A stretch of 64,000 bases of DNA, from assembly GCA_018105865.1 (NCBI GenBank), contig CM030851.1, positions 10,653,828 to 10,717,827 of the forward strand, read 5' to 3'. Both the position numbers and the translations under genes were made by a program. This document shows, one piece after another, positions 35,312 to 60,200 of the stretch (position 1 is the first letter of the stretch; each line of letters starts with the position of its first letter). A model generated the notes under the pieces. The model saw only the letters and a program-made list of their open reading frames with translations, did not search any database and had not been told where the DNA came from. The DNA is from Metaphire vulgaris. Taxonomy: Eukaryota; Annelida; Clitellata; Crassiclitellata; Megascolecidae.

Positions 35312-35802
35312 AGGTCATCCGAGAGGCAGTTTTCCCCGTAGTTTTAATTTATAATTAAAATCTAAAATAGGATTCACAAGCAAAAAAATATTAATTTAAA
35401 TGTAGGCCTAATTCCAGGTGGGGATGCAAAAAGGTCCCCAGCATTTTTGGATCCCCCAATTATAAAATTGTAAAAGAAAATTTTAAAAATTTCCGCCACT
35501 GAAAAGCGTGGTGTAGGAAAGGAAAGTTCTACAATTTTGAATTGATTCACACGACAGAACACAAACAACCCCTAATATTCACCGGTGTTTCAATTCTGTA
35601 TCTGTAGGCTATCTAGGATAACGCGTAGGTTTAACGCACTACTTTCTCAACCTAAAGGCATGCAGCAGAACCCCGATATCACAGTTCATTTCGATACCAG
35701 GCGTGCTGTAGATAAGGACTGGCTGTTAATAACGCAGGCCTGACATGCAGTACTCGAGATGAGCCACAAAAAGCTCGACTGTTCTGGCCACGAGCTTCCT
35801 GT

Positions 35803-35865
<63 letters not shown>

Positions 35866-35885
35866 CGCTCGCTCTCTCTCTCTCC
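35803..35885. repeat. TC microsatellite
   Basis: About forty TC units with a short CGCTCG interruption. Confidence 0.9.
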
Positions 35886-36640
35886 TGTACGAGAGGCTTG
35901 CCAGTCGAATTGTCGAAGTCAGCCAGGTGAGTTTCATCAATTGCATTTATTGTTACGGATACTTACAGACCTCAACTGCCGCCCAGTGGGGCCAGCGGTC
36001 CAAGGCCCACGCGAAAATCGCACCAGCACTTGCTTAGGTTTTGCGCTTTGCCGGACCAGTCGCCAGGGAAAGTCAGGACTGTCTATGCCTTCGACGCAAT
36101 ATCCGCCTACTGCAAACAAAGTAGGCCTGCCATGCAGCACATGTGCCAGCATTCAAGTTTGTTATTAATTTTATAGTGTTTTATAGGAGCGGTCCATTAC
36201 TTATGTCAACAATTTTTGGGCAGTTTTTAACCCGTCCCCTTGTCAACAACTGTCAAACTTTCAGCGACACCTCTTAATTGTGTCAAAACTGTTGGACTCC
36301 CTAAGATCAGTGACGGGTCCCCTTTAAAGTTTGGATGGTTAATTTTTGCGGTGATAAGACCTTGCCCCCCCCCTTTGCTCAGCAGGTGTCAAAATGTGGT
36401 GGTGATGATCTTTTTTCTTGCTTGTCAGGCTTTTTTCCGTTGCAATAAGTAAGTACTACAGTTGTATTCCACGAATTTCCTATTTTTAGATTATCTGTAA
36501 AAATGAAATTGTTGACACCAACTTCTCTTGACCCCATACCCTGTCAACAACTGTTAAACTTTTTCGAACCCCTCCCCTATATTGTTGAAGTAATTAATGG
36601 ACAGCCCCTATGCTGATAGCTATGACTACTACGACTAGGC
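35886..36640. other. Spacer between the carbonic anhydrase genes
   Basis: A repeat with gtcaacaactgtcaaactttc and gtcaacaactgttaaacttttt phrases (about 36240 and 36541) surrounds a gatcttttttcttgcttgtcagg core (about 36407). No gene recognised. Confidence 0.55.
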
Positions 36641-36642
36641 CC

Positions 36643-36643
<1 letters not shown>

Positions 36644-36727
<84 letters not shown>

Positions 36728-36742
36728 CTACTACTTCTGCTG

Positions 36743-36783
<41 letters not shown>

Positions 36784-36850
36784 GCTACTACTACTACTGC
36801 TACTACTGCTACTGCTACTACTACTACTGCTGCAACTGCTACTGCTACTG

Positions 36851-36888
<38 letters not shown>

Positions 36889-36985
36889 ACTACTACTACT
36901 ACTACTACTACTTACTATTGTTACTATTACGACCACTACTACTGCTGCAGTTACTACTACTGCTGTAGTGGTCATGACGCTAGCT
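36644..36985. repeat. Compound TTA / CTA / GCT microsatellite
   Basis: About twenty-six TTA units switch to CTA units, then CTG/CTA mixtures. The polytyrosine, polythreonine and polyserine frames here are artefacts. Confidence 0.9.
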
Positions 36986-37039
36986 GTTGCCATTGTTGTT
37001 ATTGCTTTTATTATTATGATGGTTTATATGGCCTCATTT

Positions 37040-38229
37040 GCGTAATACAACATACGTAGCTTACCAAAGAGCAAAGTTGTTTTCGGCCTCTGAGTCAACT
37101 TGAACCTCTCCTGCAGGCAGAGATGAGAACATCTTATCAGTGATATCGCTCTTATCAGTTTGCTTTTTGACCCCAGGAGATTTAGAGCATGTGATAACGT
37201 TTTCGATATTTCGACTCGAAACCGTCGAGTGGTTTTAGCTAGAGATTGCTTTACTGTTACAGTTCCAGTTAAAGTTAAAGTTATTTTTCAATTAGTTTCA
37301 GTTAGGCCTAATCAGTAATCACCATTGAACACACGAAATGGAATTGTGGTGCTGTTTCTTAAGAAGCAATAACTCCATTGTATTTAACGGTTGAAATCAA
37401 TATTAAAACTATACCATCTAATTGATAAAATGTATGACTACATATACCAACTTTAATTGGAACTGTAACAATTGACCAAAACTTATCTCCCTCCCCCCCC
37501 ACAAGAAAAGTGTGAAATGACCCTACTGCTAACTACGGTCCCAAGTTATTACGGTGTGCTTTTTTAATTCCCAATTACTTTAATCATTAATTAAAACAAT
37601 GTTGCTTTAATCAAATTTCACTTTCACAAACATATTAAATGTCGTAATTATTGCACAACAAGCCTGTAGCCCATTGCTGCTTATATTGCATAGCTTTGCA
37701 CACATGGATATTTTTACAACCCTCAAACATCCCCAACACCTCCCCTCAATTTGAGGTCGACGCCCCCAAATTTGGTAATGTGACAATGGTATGCATACAG
37801 AATGCTTACTAATTAGCTCTGGACACTCCCCCCCCCCCCAATTTGAGGTCGAAGCCCCCCAAATTCACAATCCTAGAAATATTCCTGTTTGCACAACACT
37901 ATAGGTGTTATGTCGACAGCATCTATAGTTGTGCAACTGGTATAGCCATTAGCCATCTGACGTATCTATCTCTGACCTGATGGTAGACCGGAGGACATTT
38001 AGAGTGACTAAGCGTGGAGGGGTCGGACGCGGTCGCATCTGTAAAATATTGAGAGAACAAAAACCATCAATATACGCGAAAACATTCGTTGTTTTGCAAT
38101 GAACCCTAAGCAAATTGTAATTTTAATTTCTGTTATATTTTAAAACAGAAAATTCAAAGAATTATTAGGGCCTAGTTAAAACAAATTTTGTAGCGCATGG
38201 CATAGACGACGAAGAGCATAGTCACAGTT

Positions 38230-38235
<6 letters not shown>
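37040..38235. other. Spacer without recognised genes
   Basis: Degraded MITE phrases (aatttgaggtcgacgcccccaaa and its near repeat at about 37841) and one TAGGCCTA (37313). Nothing coding is seen. Confidence 0.55.

Positions 38236-38281
<46 letters not shown>
38236..38281. repeat. TA microsatellite
   Basis: About twenty-two TA units. Confidence 0.88.
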
Positions 38282-38284
<3 letters not shown>

Positions 38285-38346
38285 TGTTCCACTCTGGCAA
38301 CTGAGTGGGGTATAATGAAACAGTTTAGCGATTAGAAAATGATAAC

Positions 38347-38690
38347 CAGCAAGGCGTGAGCAAATCTACAGTTGGTCCTATCACTGATTCTAAAGGTAAA
38401 AGGTAGAGGTTCTCCCATACTCGATTCCGAGCGTCGGGCCCGGCGCTTATCTCCGGTGACAGGCAAGCAGCGACGCAGGTGGCTAAAGCCATTAGTCTAG
38501 AGTAGTTTGCCATTGCTTTCTCTAGACCCGCGTTTTACCTTCGCAGCCACAGCTGCTACTCATTTACCACCGCCCTCTAGCGAATGAAGGCTGAGTCGAC
38601 CTTAGGTGCTCCTGCGGGGTTGAACCCGTCCCGTCAGCGTGTCTGTCGAGCGTGTTACCAATCTGCCATCTTCCCGCCCGCTCACTGATT
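38347..38690 (-). mobile_element. tRNA-derived SINE, fullest copy
   Basis: On the minus strand it starts gcgggaagatggcagattgg (A box) and gggacgggttcaaccccgcagg (B box), then ctcagccttcattcgctagagggcgg, gtaaaacgcgggtctagagaaag and gacgctcggaatcgag. This is the reference copy for those at 5.2, 7.4, 18.3, 48.1 and 56.7 kb. Confidence 0.82.
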
Positions 38691-38883
38691 CTGGGCCCCA
38701 TGAATTGGGGGTAATTGGTGAGTCGTGACAAGATGGTTGTCGCGAAACCACCGCTGAAGATACAGTAGTGAATTTGTGACCCGTTTGTTTCAATATTAAA
38801 CTGTATTTAATTTCACCGATTTCAGATTTGACGATTAAATATTCTGCTCACCTGGTCCAGGTAGAGAGAATCAAGGGACGAAG

Positions 38884-45075
<6,192 letters not shown>

Positions 45076-46015
45076 CTGGAAGGCGTTCCAAACTACAGTG
45101 TACATCCGTCGACAGGGTGGCGCCCACAGAAATGTTTCCAGGGGGTGGCAAAACACAACGGTCACAGTTACTATAGTTTTCAAGATATTCAATTCCACAG
45201 TTCGTAGTTAAAGTTGATTTTCTCAATTTAACTTTTTGAGTATCAGTAGTGTTTTAGCGTGAAAATATTGGTTAAAAGCCCAAATATGGTTAGTTACAAA
45301 TAGATTTGCCTTTTCCAGGGCTAAGTGACCCCTCTTCTGCCTTATGTGTGGGCGCCCATGCACCGAACGATACACGCTCAATTGACATTCCAATGTACGG
45401 TTACATAAGTGCTTCAATATATTTTCTTGCTAATCGATGTGCGTACGGTACTGAGAATCTGAGATCAAAGTCTCTAAGTAGGCCTAGAAGGCCTTTGCGA
45501 TTATTCTCTCTTCTGTGATTAGGCTTAACTGACAAGGCTTTGTAGCATGTATCCTGTATTTGAATGGGTAAATGTTTCAGACTGAGATAAAGTTTGTTTT
45601 AAACAATTTACTGTCTACTTAATTATTAGCGAGAAACTACAGTAGCACTTCGTTATAACGGACTCGGTTGTAACGAATTCTAGATTATAACGTACCGCAA
45701 TGGGCGGCCCCGTGTGATGCGCTACCGTATTGGATGGTATTGGATATAACGTTTGGTAGATATAACGTACCTCTGATATAACACACTAAATTTTACAGAC
45801 CCGATTAAGTACGCGCTATGCTGCCTTATAGTTTGAAAACACGCTACAAATCTCAAGGCTTCAATCGAATACGACTCTGAATTTGTCGACTGGGGCTCTG
45901 GGTGCTTCCCCCCTATTACCGAACCCTGGCTACGCCGGTGGTTAAGACCTGCGCAGTCCTCTCGTCGAACCTAACGACATGCAAGCGATATACCGGTGTT
46001 TATAGTCAACATAGT

Positions 46016-46395
46016 CAGTGGCGTAGCCAGCTTATGCAAAGTGGGGTTGTTAACTGGAGGCACAATGCAACTGAACACCAGCGGCGGCCGTGGTCGACCA
46101 GTGTTTATTCTAGGACTTCTCTGGGGGGAATTCCCCCCAGTTTTAAAATTAACCTCCAATTTCTTTATGTTAGCTGGAGGATGGAAATCCCCCCCAAAGT
46201 GTGAAGACTCAGACCTTGTCCCACCCAAACATTTCAAAATCCCCCCAATGCCAATGTGGCTAGAATAAACACTGGTGGTCGACCCCCCACTACCCCTCCT
46301 TGGCCAAAAGTCAACGGATTTACATAAGTTGTTTTGGTCATATTTTTTGAAAATGGTTTTTGAACAACCCCAAAAAACCCGTGGCTACGCCACTG
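46016..46395. mobile_element. hAT-type MITE containing a younger MITE
   Basis: The outer ends are CAGTGGCGTAGCCAG and GTGGCTACGCCACTG; its outer flanks do not match convincingly. The inner element is at 46099-46274. Confidence 0.75.
46099..46274. mobile_element. Nested MITE, ends CAGTGTTTATTCTAG / CTAGAATAAACACTG
   Basis: Perfect 15-bp inverted ends, with gtggtcgac on both sides (8-bp duplication plus one matching base). Related to the element at about 52559-52734. Confidence 0.87.
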
Positions 46396-46879
46396 CATAC
46401 AGTATAACCTATACAGTACAGTGTACTTTGCTGTTTAGTTCAGTAGCAGCCCTGTGACTACCTTATCGTACAAAGATTGTGTTCAGTGTTAGGCCACTTA
46501 GCCTACCGTTTTGTTTAGTGGTGGGTGGTGGGTGGCATTGTAGCGAATGATTGTGTGACGTGGTTTCGCTGTCCCACTCGAATCGTTTGAGAGACCATTC
46601 TTCACAGGTACAGTATCACGCGATCAGTTTCTTTGACATTGACTAGTCATCGCCTCAAGTGGCTGCCCTTTGCACACGGATTTAAACGGGACTACTTTAG
46701 GGCAAGGCTAGATATCACAGGTAATTAATCTAGTAACCTAAGGGCATAGCACTACAGTGTAGGCTACTGCAGAGTATTAAGTTTATCATAAAAGATGAGA
46801 CACAGTGACATCAGGACCAATTGCCGTAGTGGTACAGTACTAGGGGTTCTGGCTGCCTCCCCACTACGATACCCTGGTT
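46396..46879. other. Spacer without recognised genes
   Basis: No coding region or clear repeat recognised, apart from ggttctggctgcctccccac and taccctgg phrases resembling MITE ends near 46842-46873. Confidence 0.5.
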
Positions 46880-46881
46880 TG

Positions 46882-46991
46882 CCCTAGTACTGCTGGTACT
46901 CGAAGACCAGATCGTTCACACCAGAGCAGGAAATCCTGCGATGGAACATGGCGGCCAACTGCTCCGAGATGCCCTTGAACAAGTCCTTTGC
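46882..46991 (-). pseudogene. Beta-tubulin 3'-exon remnant
   Basis: ctgctggtactcgaagaccagatcgttca matches the tubulin exon at about 47275-47304. After a deletion, gatggaacatggcggccaactgctccgagatgcccttgaacaa matches about 47380-47420. On the minus strand this corresponds to [13 protein letters not shown] and LVSEYQQY with substitutions, and the residues between are missing. It lies about 0.2 kb below the functional gene in the same orientation. Confidence 0.8.
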
Positions 46992-47209
46992 AATTTCAAT
47001 TCATAATTTTTCCTTTTATTCCAAACAAACAAATTGCAAGATATTTTTTGATTGCGGCTGACCGGCTTTAAATTGTTCTAATAATAAACCAGAAATATAA
47101 TGGAAAATGATTAGGGCAAATGAAATTTTGAATTGTAAAGTTTTTCCTGGCAAAGATAAATCTTGGCGGTCTTCCAATAAATCAGTCCAGTGTAGCGTGT
47201 TTGCAGGGT

Positions 47210-53643
<6,434 letters not shown>

Positions 53644-53744
53644 ACTGGATTTGAGAAGTTTCCGAGTGAATCTGCAAAAATTGAACACACTCTTCTTCTG
53701 TCTTGTAACAAAGAAAGTCCGGGACTCCGGTCAATGGCGGTCAA

Positions 53745-53752
53745 TATATATA
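53745..53752 (-). promoter_or_regulatory. Candidate TATA box of beta-tubulin
   Basis: TATATATA about 100 bp upstream of the ATG (53643) in the gene's orientation, which would leave a leader of roughly 70 bases. Low-complexity TA is common here, so confidence is limited. Confidence 0.4.
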
Positions 53753-53759
53753 GACACTT

Positions 53760-55740
53760 GTTACAACCGCGTCACCGCCAAGCACGTGCCTCTACTTCTG
53801 TACATTCCCTTATCAATCTTGACAGCATGGTATTGCTAAATCGATGCCTATCATTAGATCGTTGCATACTTATTTATATTTCAGTAAACACTTGTCTAAA
53901 TTTCTGATATGTCGATGGACTTTTTTAATCGGTTTTGAGGAACTATTTTCTCATTGCGCATGCGCACACGTGAATCATGTGCCGCTTGCGCAGATGCTCG
54001 GAAAGGCTAAAAACGAACCCTGCGGGACTTTGGCTGTTTGCCTCTCTGCGTATCTTTCTCTGCGTATCTTTCTCTGCGCATCCTTTCCACTGCACCTTCA
54101 TCAAAAGAAAAGGATGTATAGCTTAAGTCTGGCTGGTTACGCCCCCCCCCCTGCTGCGATAAGAGTCACCAGCTCCAGTTTGTGATCGATATTTTAAAGA
54201 TTATCATTAGAATTAGTCACGTCTAGACGTCCATAGTCGTCTACTAACAACTGTCGCCACCTGTCGGCCATATACCTGTTGTAGGCTAATAATTATGCCA
54301 CGTACGACTTTTTATCAGCATGGCGTCTGTTTTAAGTAGGCCTAATGGATTGCTCACGATACATACCGCCCAAAATAGCTTAGCATTAGTTAGCGGTTTA
54401 GACTACACGTTGCCTGAAGATAGAACATGATTCATTTTCACCTTTCTCCGCAAGATGTAGGCCATATGTGCAGTAATTGGCGTAGCCACCGAAGGCCCCA
54501 GCGGGCCAGCGCCCCTATTCGAGCTGGGGCCGGTCGCGAGATCTGTGCAAACCCGTTGGGTATGCTCGTCAAGACTTTTTCACATGAAAACGCCGATATG
54601 CCCCCCTCCCCTATTCTAGAATCCTGGCTACGCCACTACGTACAGTAGGCCTGTACTCCGAAATTCTGGCTACGCCAATGATGTGTGATGAGGTGGCACC
54701 TCTTGTTCTGGGACCATCGCTACAGGACCTTTCCTAATGATTCTATCGTCAAATCTACATGGATTTGCCTTCCTTGAGCTCTTCCTCCTGGAACTGCACC
54801 TAATTTAACCCTAGATCTCTTTTTTGCTCGTCCATAACAGTTTTTTGCTCGTCACGCACTGAGGGGAGGGTGGGTTTAGGAGATTTTGGGTAAATAGGCC
54901 ATCCATACTCACTGAGGGGAGGGGAGGGTGGGTTTAGGAGATTTTGCAAACGAGAGGGTTGAAATATACCTTTTTTGCGTACATGCCCAAAACAGTGGCG
55001 TAGCCAAGGGGTAAATTTTAAATTGGGGGTTAAAACCCCTTGGCTGCAGAAAGCAAAATATTTTAAATGAGTTACCATGCATTTTTATTTTTTTACGCGA
55101 CTTTGGGGGTCAAACCCCCTTGGGTATAGAATGCAGAAGGTAGGCCCTAACGGTGTTTAAGAGGCGAAGACCTTTTTTTGCTTGTCAGGAAAAACTGGAG
55201 ATTTTCAAAAGTTGGTGCTGGTCACGATCAAAACCAAAATCCACACCCCCTTCCGGAAATTCTGACTATACGCCACGTACTGGCCCAAAATATGTCCGTT
55301 TCATTCTTTTGATGTTATTCAAAGGGGTTTTCTGATAGTCGGCTTTATCTCATTAGCCTACACATTCGTTTTGGTCCTCCTTGTCTCTATCAAAGGCATT
55401 CTGAGTATATTAATTGTTCTTAATCTTTTCATCTCGAAAGCCTCTATGCGAGTTTCATCTTTTTTGCCAGTGCGCAGCTCTCACAAGTTCTCACAACGGT
55501 CAGGATTCTTTGAATAGCAGACTGAGTTTTCTGGTCTCGATCAAGTATCTCCTTATTCACACTTTAAGTGAGAATAAGGAGATATTTCCAGAGCTATACT
55601 TTCCATCCTTTCTCTTCCTCTCTACTGTGTCTGTGTGTATGCATTAATATACCTTTTCCCCGTTCCTCTAGACCCCAAAACAGTAAAATGCATGCAGTCC
55701 ACGGGGTCGTAAAGTTAATTTACACCCAAGGGGTCCTGGA
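53760..55740. other. Spacer between beta-tubulin and the prolyl hydroxylase genes
   Basis: Contains MITEs at about 54479-54638 (ggcgtagccacc / ggctacgccacta) and 54993-55280 (CAGTGGCGTAGCCAAGG, relative of 4910-5190), and a perfect gaccttttttt / gcttgtcagg core at about 55168. No gene recognised. Confidence 0.6.
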
Positions 55741-55742
55741 AA

Positions 55743-55986
55743 CAGGGGCGTCTTTTTTTTTGGGGGGGGGCAGGGGCAGTGTCCCCAAGGAAATGAAGAA
55801 ATGATTTATAATATAGCCCATTGAATAAATAAATAAATGTGAAATGTGCAAAAAAACTGCAAAAATATCAAAAATTTGCAAAGTTGCAAAAATTTGCCCA
55901 AAAATTGGAAAAAGTGCCAACAAATTGCAAAAAAATTCCCAAAAAATTATCTCGCCCCCAAGAAAAGTGTGAAATGACGCTACTGC
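55743..55986. mobile_element. MITE, ends CAGGGGCGTCTTT / AAATGACGCTACTG
   Basis: Relative of 16817-17048: the interior repeats ttgcaaaaatttgccc phrases and ctcgcccccaagaaaagtg. Confidence 0.65.
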
Positions 55987-57202
55987 CTGGAACTTTCCTA
56001 AGTCACTGTATGGTCAGTGTGCCCATAATAAAAGTTGTCTACAACTAGCTGTAACACAGCAAAATCACTTTGGTCACTGCTTAGTAGCAACAAATTTTTG
56101 GCTAATGTACCAAAAACAGAAAGAAATGCTAAATAATAATGTATAGCCTAGCATTGAAAAATCAAAGGTCGCATTTAAAAGGAATGTTCTTTGTTATACA
56201 AGAACTTTATAAATGCATTTTCTTAAAGCAAATCACATTGCATTCAGAAAAACTTTGCACTAGATCTAAGTAAAAATGTTTTTAAAAATTGAACACTTCT
56301 AATACAGAATAACGTAACTTGGATGTTCAAATTCATTGTGAAACATGCTAAAATAGCTATGCATCACAGATTTATAAGCAAGGCAGTAAAATAAATGTAG
56401 CAAAATAATAAGAAAAATATTTTCCAATAGTTTTTGTCGATTCTGTTCACTATTTCAAATTAATCAGTGGATCAATGTTGAAACATTTATAACATTCTAA
56501 AAATTCAGATAGTAAAACACTACACAGTTAAATGACTGCTACTTTTAAGCAAAGATATTTTTCGAAACAAAACTCTGCTTTGAAATTAACATAACATCAA
56601 TACATCATTACTCCTCTAAATGAAATTTTTTTATTTCATATATTGACTGAACATAATAACTGCTTTGGCATTGGGGTCTGGCATTTATCTCCTGTCTAGG
56701 CAATGAGCAATGTACCGGTAAGGTATTAGCCATTAATCTGGGGTAGGTCGCCATTACTTTCCCCAGATCCATGTTTTACCTTGCAGCTGAGTGCTGTACC
56801 TCAATTTTACCACTGCCCTCTAGTGAGTAAGGCTGAGCTGACCTTAGGACTCCAGCGGGACTCCATCTCATTCCATCAGCATGCCTCTCTAGCATTTTAC
56901 CACTGGGTCATCTTCCCACCCTGGCATTACACCACTTTACAGAGACCAAACAGTTGACCTTTTTGGATAAAATGACCCTGCCTGACCTCACCTTTTGGCT
57001 TTAATGCTAAGAACCTAAGAATAAGCTGCTACAGTGGTGGTACTACTTATGAAAGCAGTATATAAATTCATGAGATTTTACTTACTTACTCACTCACTCT
57101 CATTTTTACATCATTCGATTAATTATCTATCAGTAATTGCATTGGATTGTATTATTCATTCCAACAAAGCCACCGGCAAATTAAAGAAGCCCCTTGTAAG
57201 GG
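55987..57202. other. AT-rich 3' flank of prolyl hydroxylase gene A with SINE and retroposon tail
   Basis: A minus-strand SINE fragment (ctgccctctagtgagtaaggctgag and catcttcccacc) at about 56690-56930 and a (TTAC)n-ended retroposon tail at about 57020-57096. The rest is AT-rich without recognised features. Confidence 0.6.
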
Positions 57203-60200
57203 TCACAGTTCTGCGTGGAAATGCTCGTCAGGTCCAAATGCTCCCGAATCAAGTTGCCTAAGGACATTCCAAGCGGCCGAGTGACCCGGCTCCTCGAAGT
57301 TCTTGTCGAGAGTCAGCCACGTGGCGATGGCACATCGCTGTCCAGTCAAAACTGGCCGGACGCCGTGGTAATGGCTCGAGTTAAAGGCGACGACTCGGCC
57401 GCACTTCGGCTTCAGAGACGACTGAAAATCAACGCAGTAAAATCTGTGCAAAAGTTATGGCTAATTGTGAAATAGGTTTAGCAGAAATGCTACAAAAAAG
57501 CTATATGCTGGTGCAATAAGTGTTTTCAGGAATTGCAAGATTTTAAAAACTTTCATAATGCTAGCAAGCTTTCCAAAACTCCTGAGGTCCTGAAAATCTT
57601 TGAAGTCATTTTCCAATAGCTTCAAGAAATACAAGGCCCCATGTCAACCTGCTCTTACGCAAGAGGGCGGAAGATGGCAGAGTGGGTTATGCACTGGAGC
57701 GGTAGGCTGACGGACCGGGTACAAGCCCCGTTAGCGCCCCTAGTGGCTTTCACACATGCAGTAATGCCTCCTAGGCCACTTTAAATCACACTAAATTTAA
57801 GTACATCACAACGAAATTAATGATATGCTGCAAGTAGGCAAGTAAGTAAATTTAATAAGATTTTATTGATTAATGCGCAAGACAGAGTGTGGCAAATCAT
57901 TCTTAGGCATTCAGGACATTTATTTTTAAAAGATATAGCTAAACAAACTAATTCCGAGGACACAAATATACAAAATGTCAAATGCAGTTGAACCAACCTG
58001 AACCGTCATGTTCTGATGCGTGAAAAAGAAGTTGCCACCGTCGAAATCATCATTTAGATACAAAAGTGCGCTACAGCAAAATAAACATCTCTCATACGTC
58101 AACTACTGCGGTTTCTGTCAGCATCAGAGGACATACAAAGATTGGATGCCATCAAAAGAATGTCTCTGCGTGACAAATAATGCAGCGAATGATGAATGAA
58201 CAACGAACATTGATGGGGGAGAGAGAATGTTCGCTTTGTGAAATTCAATTAACCAAAAATACAATTTTAATCATGTAGAACACAAGAGTTTTCTTTTCTA
58301 CATCATCATTAACCTTTGGCGGTTAACCACAAACTACCATGGACATGAATTCTGACTGATTTTCACTCTGAAGCGATCATCGACTGATGATAAATTCATT
58401 ACTATAATGGAACTAAAGAAGTTCATGATCGATTAATTGATTGATTGATTGGTTGATTGATTGATTGATACTGAAAACATGCTTCAGTCTTTTTGGTCAA
58501 CAAAAGATTGAATGATATTTTAATTCACTGCAAACTTTCAAACCTGGAGTATATGTACTCCAAAATGTTTCACATTGTTTCACACCTCTGACTAAAACTC
58601 CAGTGGCATTGGCCTAATCTTTCGCTGATGAATTTGGAACACCATCAACTGATGCCATGGCCTATTAAAACCAGTGCTATAAAAGTGCATAATTATTGCA
58701 AAGACACGAGGAAAGAAACTACCTGAAATCTCTTTCCGTATACGCAGGACGCACTTTTTTGCACGAGTTGTCTGGTTGGATTATGCAATTGTCTGAGTGA
58801 ATCGGATGACTAAGATCCGTTCGATCCACATTCTTATCTGAAAATTACAAAAATCATTTATAAAGAAACTTGGAAGTGATTTACTTTCAAAGAGATCCTG
58901 ATTACAAAAGCTGAGTGCAAGAAAATGCAAAAATTGCAGTGTCAAAAGATTGACCTCTAAAAATACAGAAAACATTGAAAATGTTTCACTTATCCACAAA
59001 TGTAGAAGGAACCAACCGTTGAGTGCAGTGCGGCAGACGAGGTGAGTGTACGAAAAGTACAGAGACGTGTTTGGAGTGAGATACAAGCGCGTCATATCCA
59101 AGAGATCTCGACTAATGCTTAAATAGAGCTTAACGGTGTCTGTGGTCACCTTGTGTTCTGCCGCTAACTTTATTTCACAAAGCAAAAAAAAAACACAAAC
59201 AAATCTATGATAATTTCAGATTTTCCTTCTCTACCAAAATTATTCATATATCTAAAACAGTGCAAATATCTTTCAAAGATAAATAAATAAGACGTGATGC
59301 ATTGCAATGCTTGATGTTACAATGCTAAAGTAAACTGTGTATTGAGGTATGTGATAAAATATTATAGTAAAATAATAGTAAAATTATCATTATAGTAAAA
59401 TAAATTGTGTAATTGAGGCTATGTGTATAGCTAAAATGTTAGTAACCATTATAGTTCCAGAAATGGTTAAACCACTGCAATTTGTAATAACAGAAACAGC
59501 TAACATTGCTTTCACAAAGAGAAGTAGTAGAGTATGTTACATTGGTAGCATACGTTAGGAAACGTAATATTCCACCAAGTACAGTAATTACAGTCCGTTA
59601 GACTCAGCATGCATTCTCATAAACCCAATAGCAACAGAAAACAACTCAATTTAGCAATACCTAACACTAAAAGCTTTAACTGTTTCCTTATGCATCACAG
59701 AAATAGAATGCCAAACAGAAGAAACTCAACAAAAGAATCAATCAGGCATTAATCATATATATGCGGCACTCTAAAGTTGCATCTCTATCACTGCACAAGT
59801 AGTGCAAGTTTACATTCACTGTGTAAACAAGATATAATGTGTACTTCATATGTGCATAAATTTGGTACCATCCCAGCTAAATGATTTACTGCGTTTACCG
59901 GTAAATACCACGCAACAGAAAACCTACACTCTGTAAAAAATGGTAATTCAAACCTTAATGCTGTCAGCAAAGTTATATATATAACACAGGAAAATCTGAG
60001 GAAATAAGGCACCCACAAGGCAAAGCCATCATTGCATTTGCCTGCAGCGATTAAATGCATAAAAGACCTTAACAGTTTTGGCAATAACAGTACATACTGT
60101 ATGTAGTCCAAATTCTTATTATTTGATGAACATATGTAAATAATAGTGAACAATAGTAGACTGCACGTGTTTTGACAGGGAAAAAGACACAAGAAACTGT

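Noticed and set aside
45902..46268. Three overlapping open frames of about 90-100 aa
   Set aside because: They lie in nested MITEs and have no recognisable domain.
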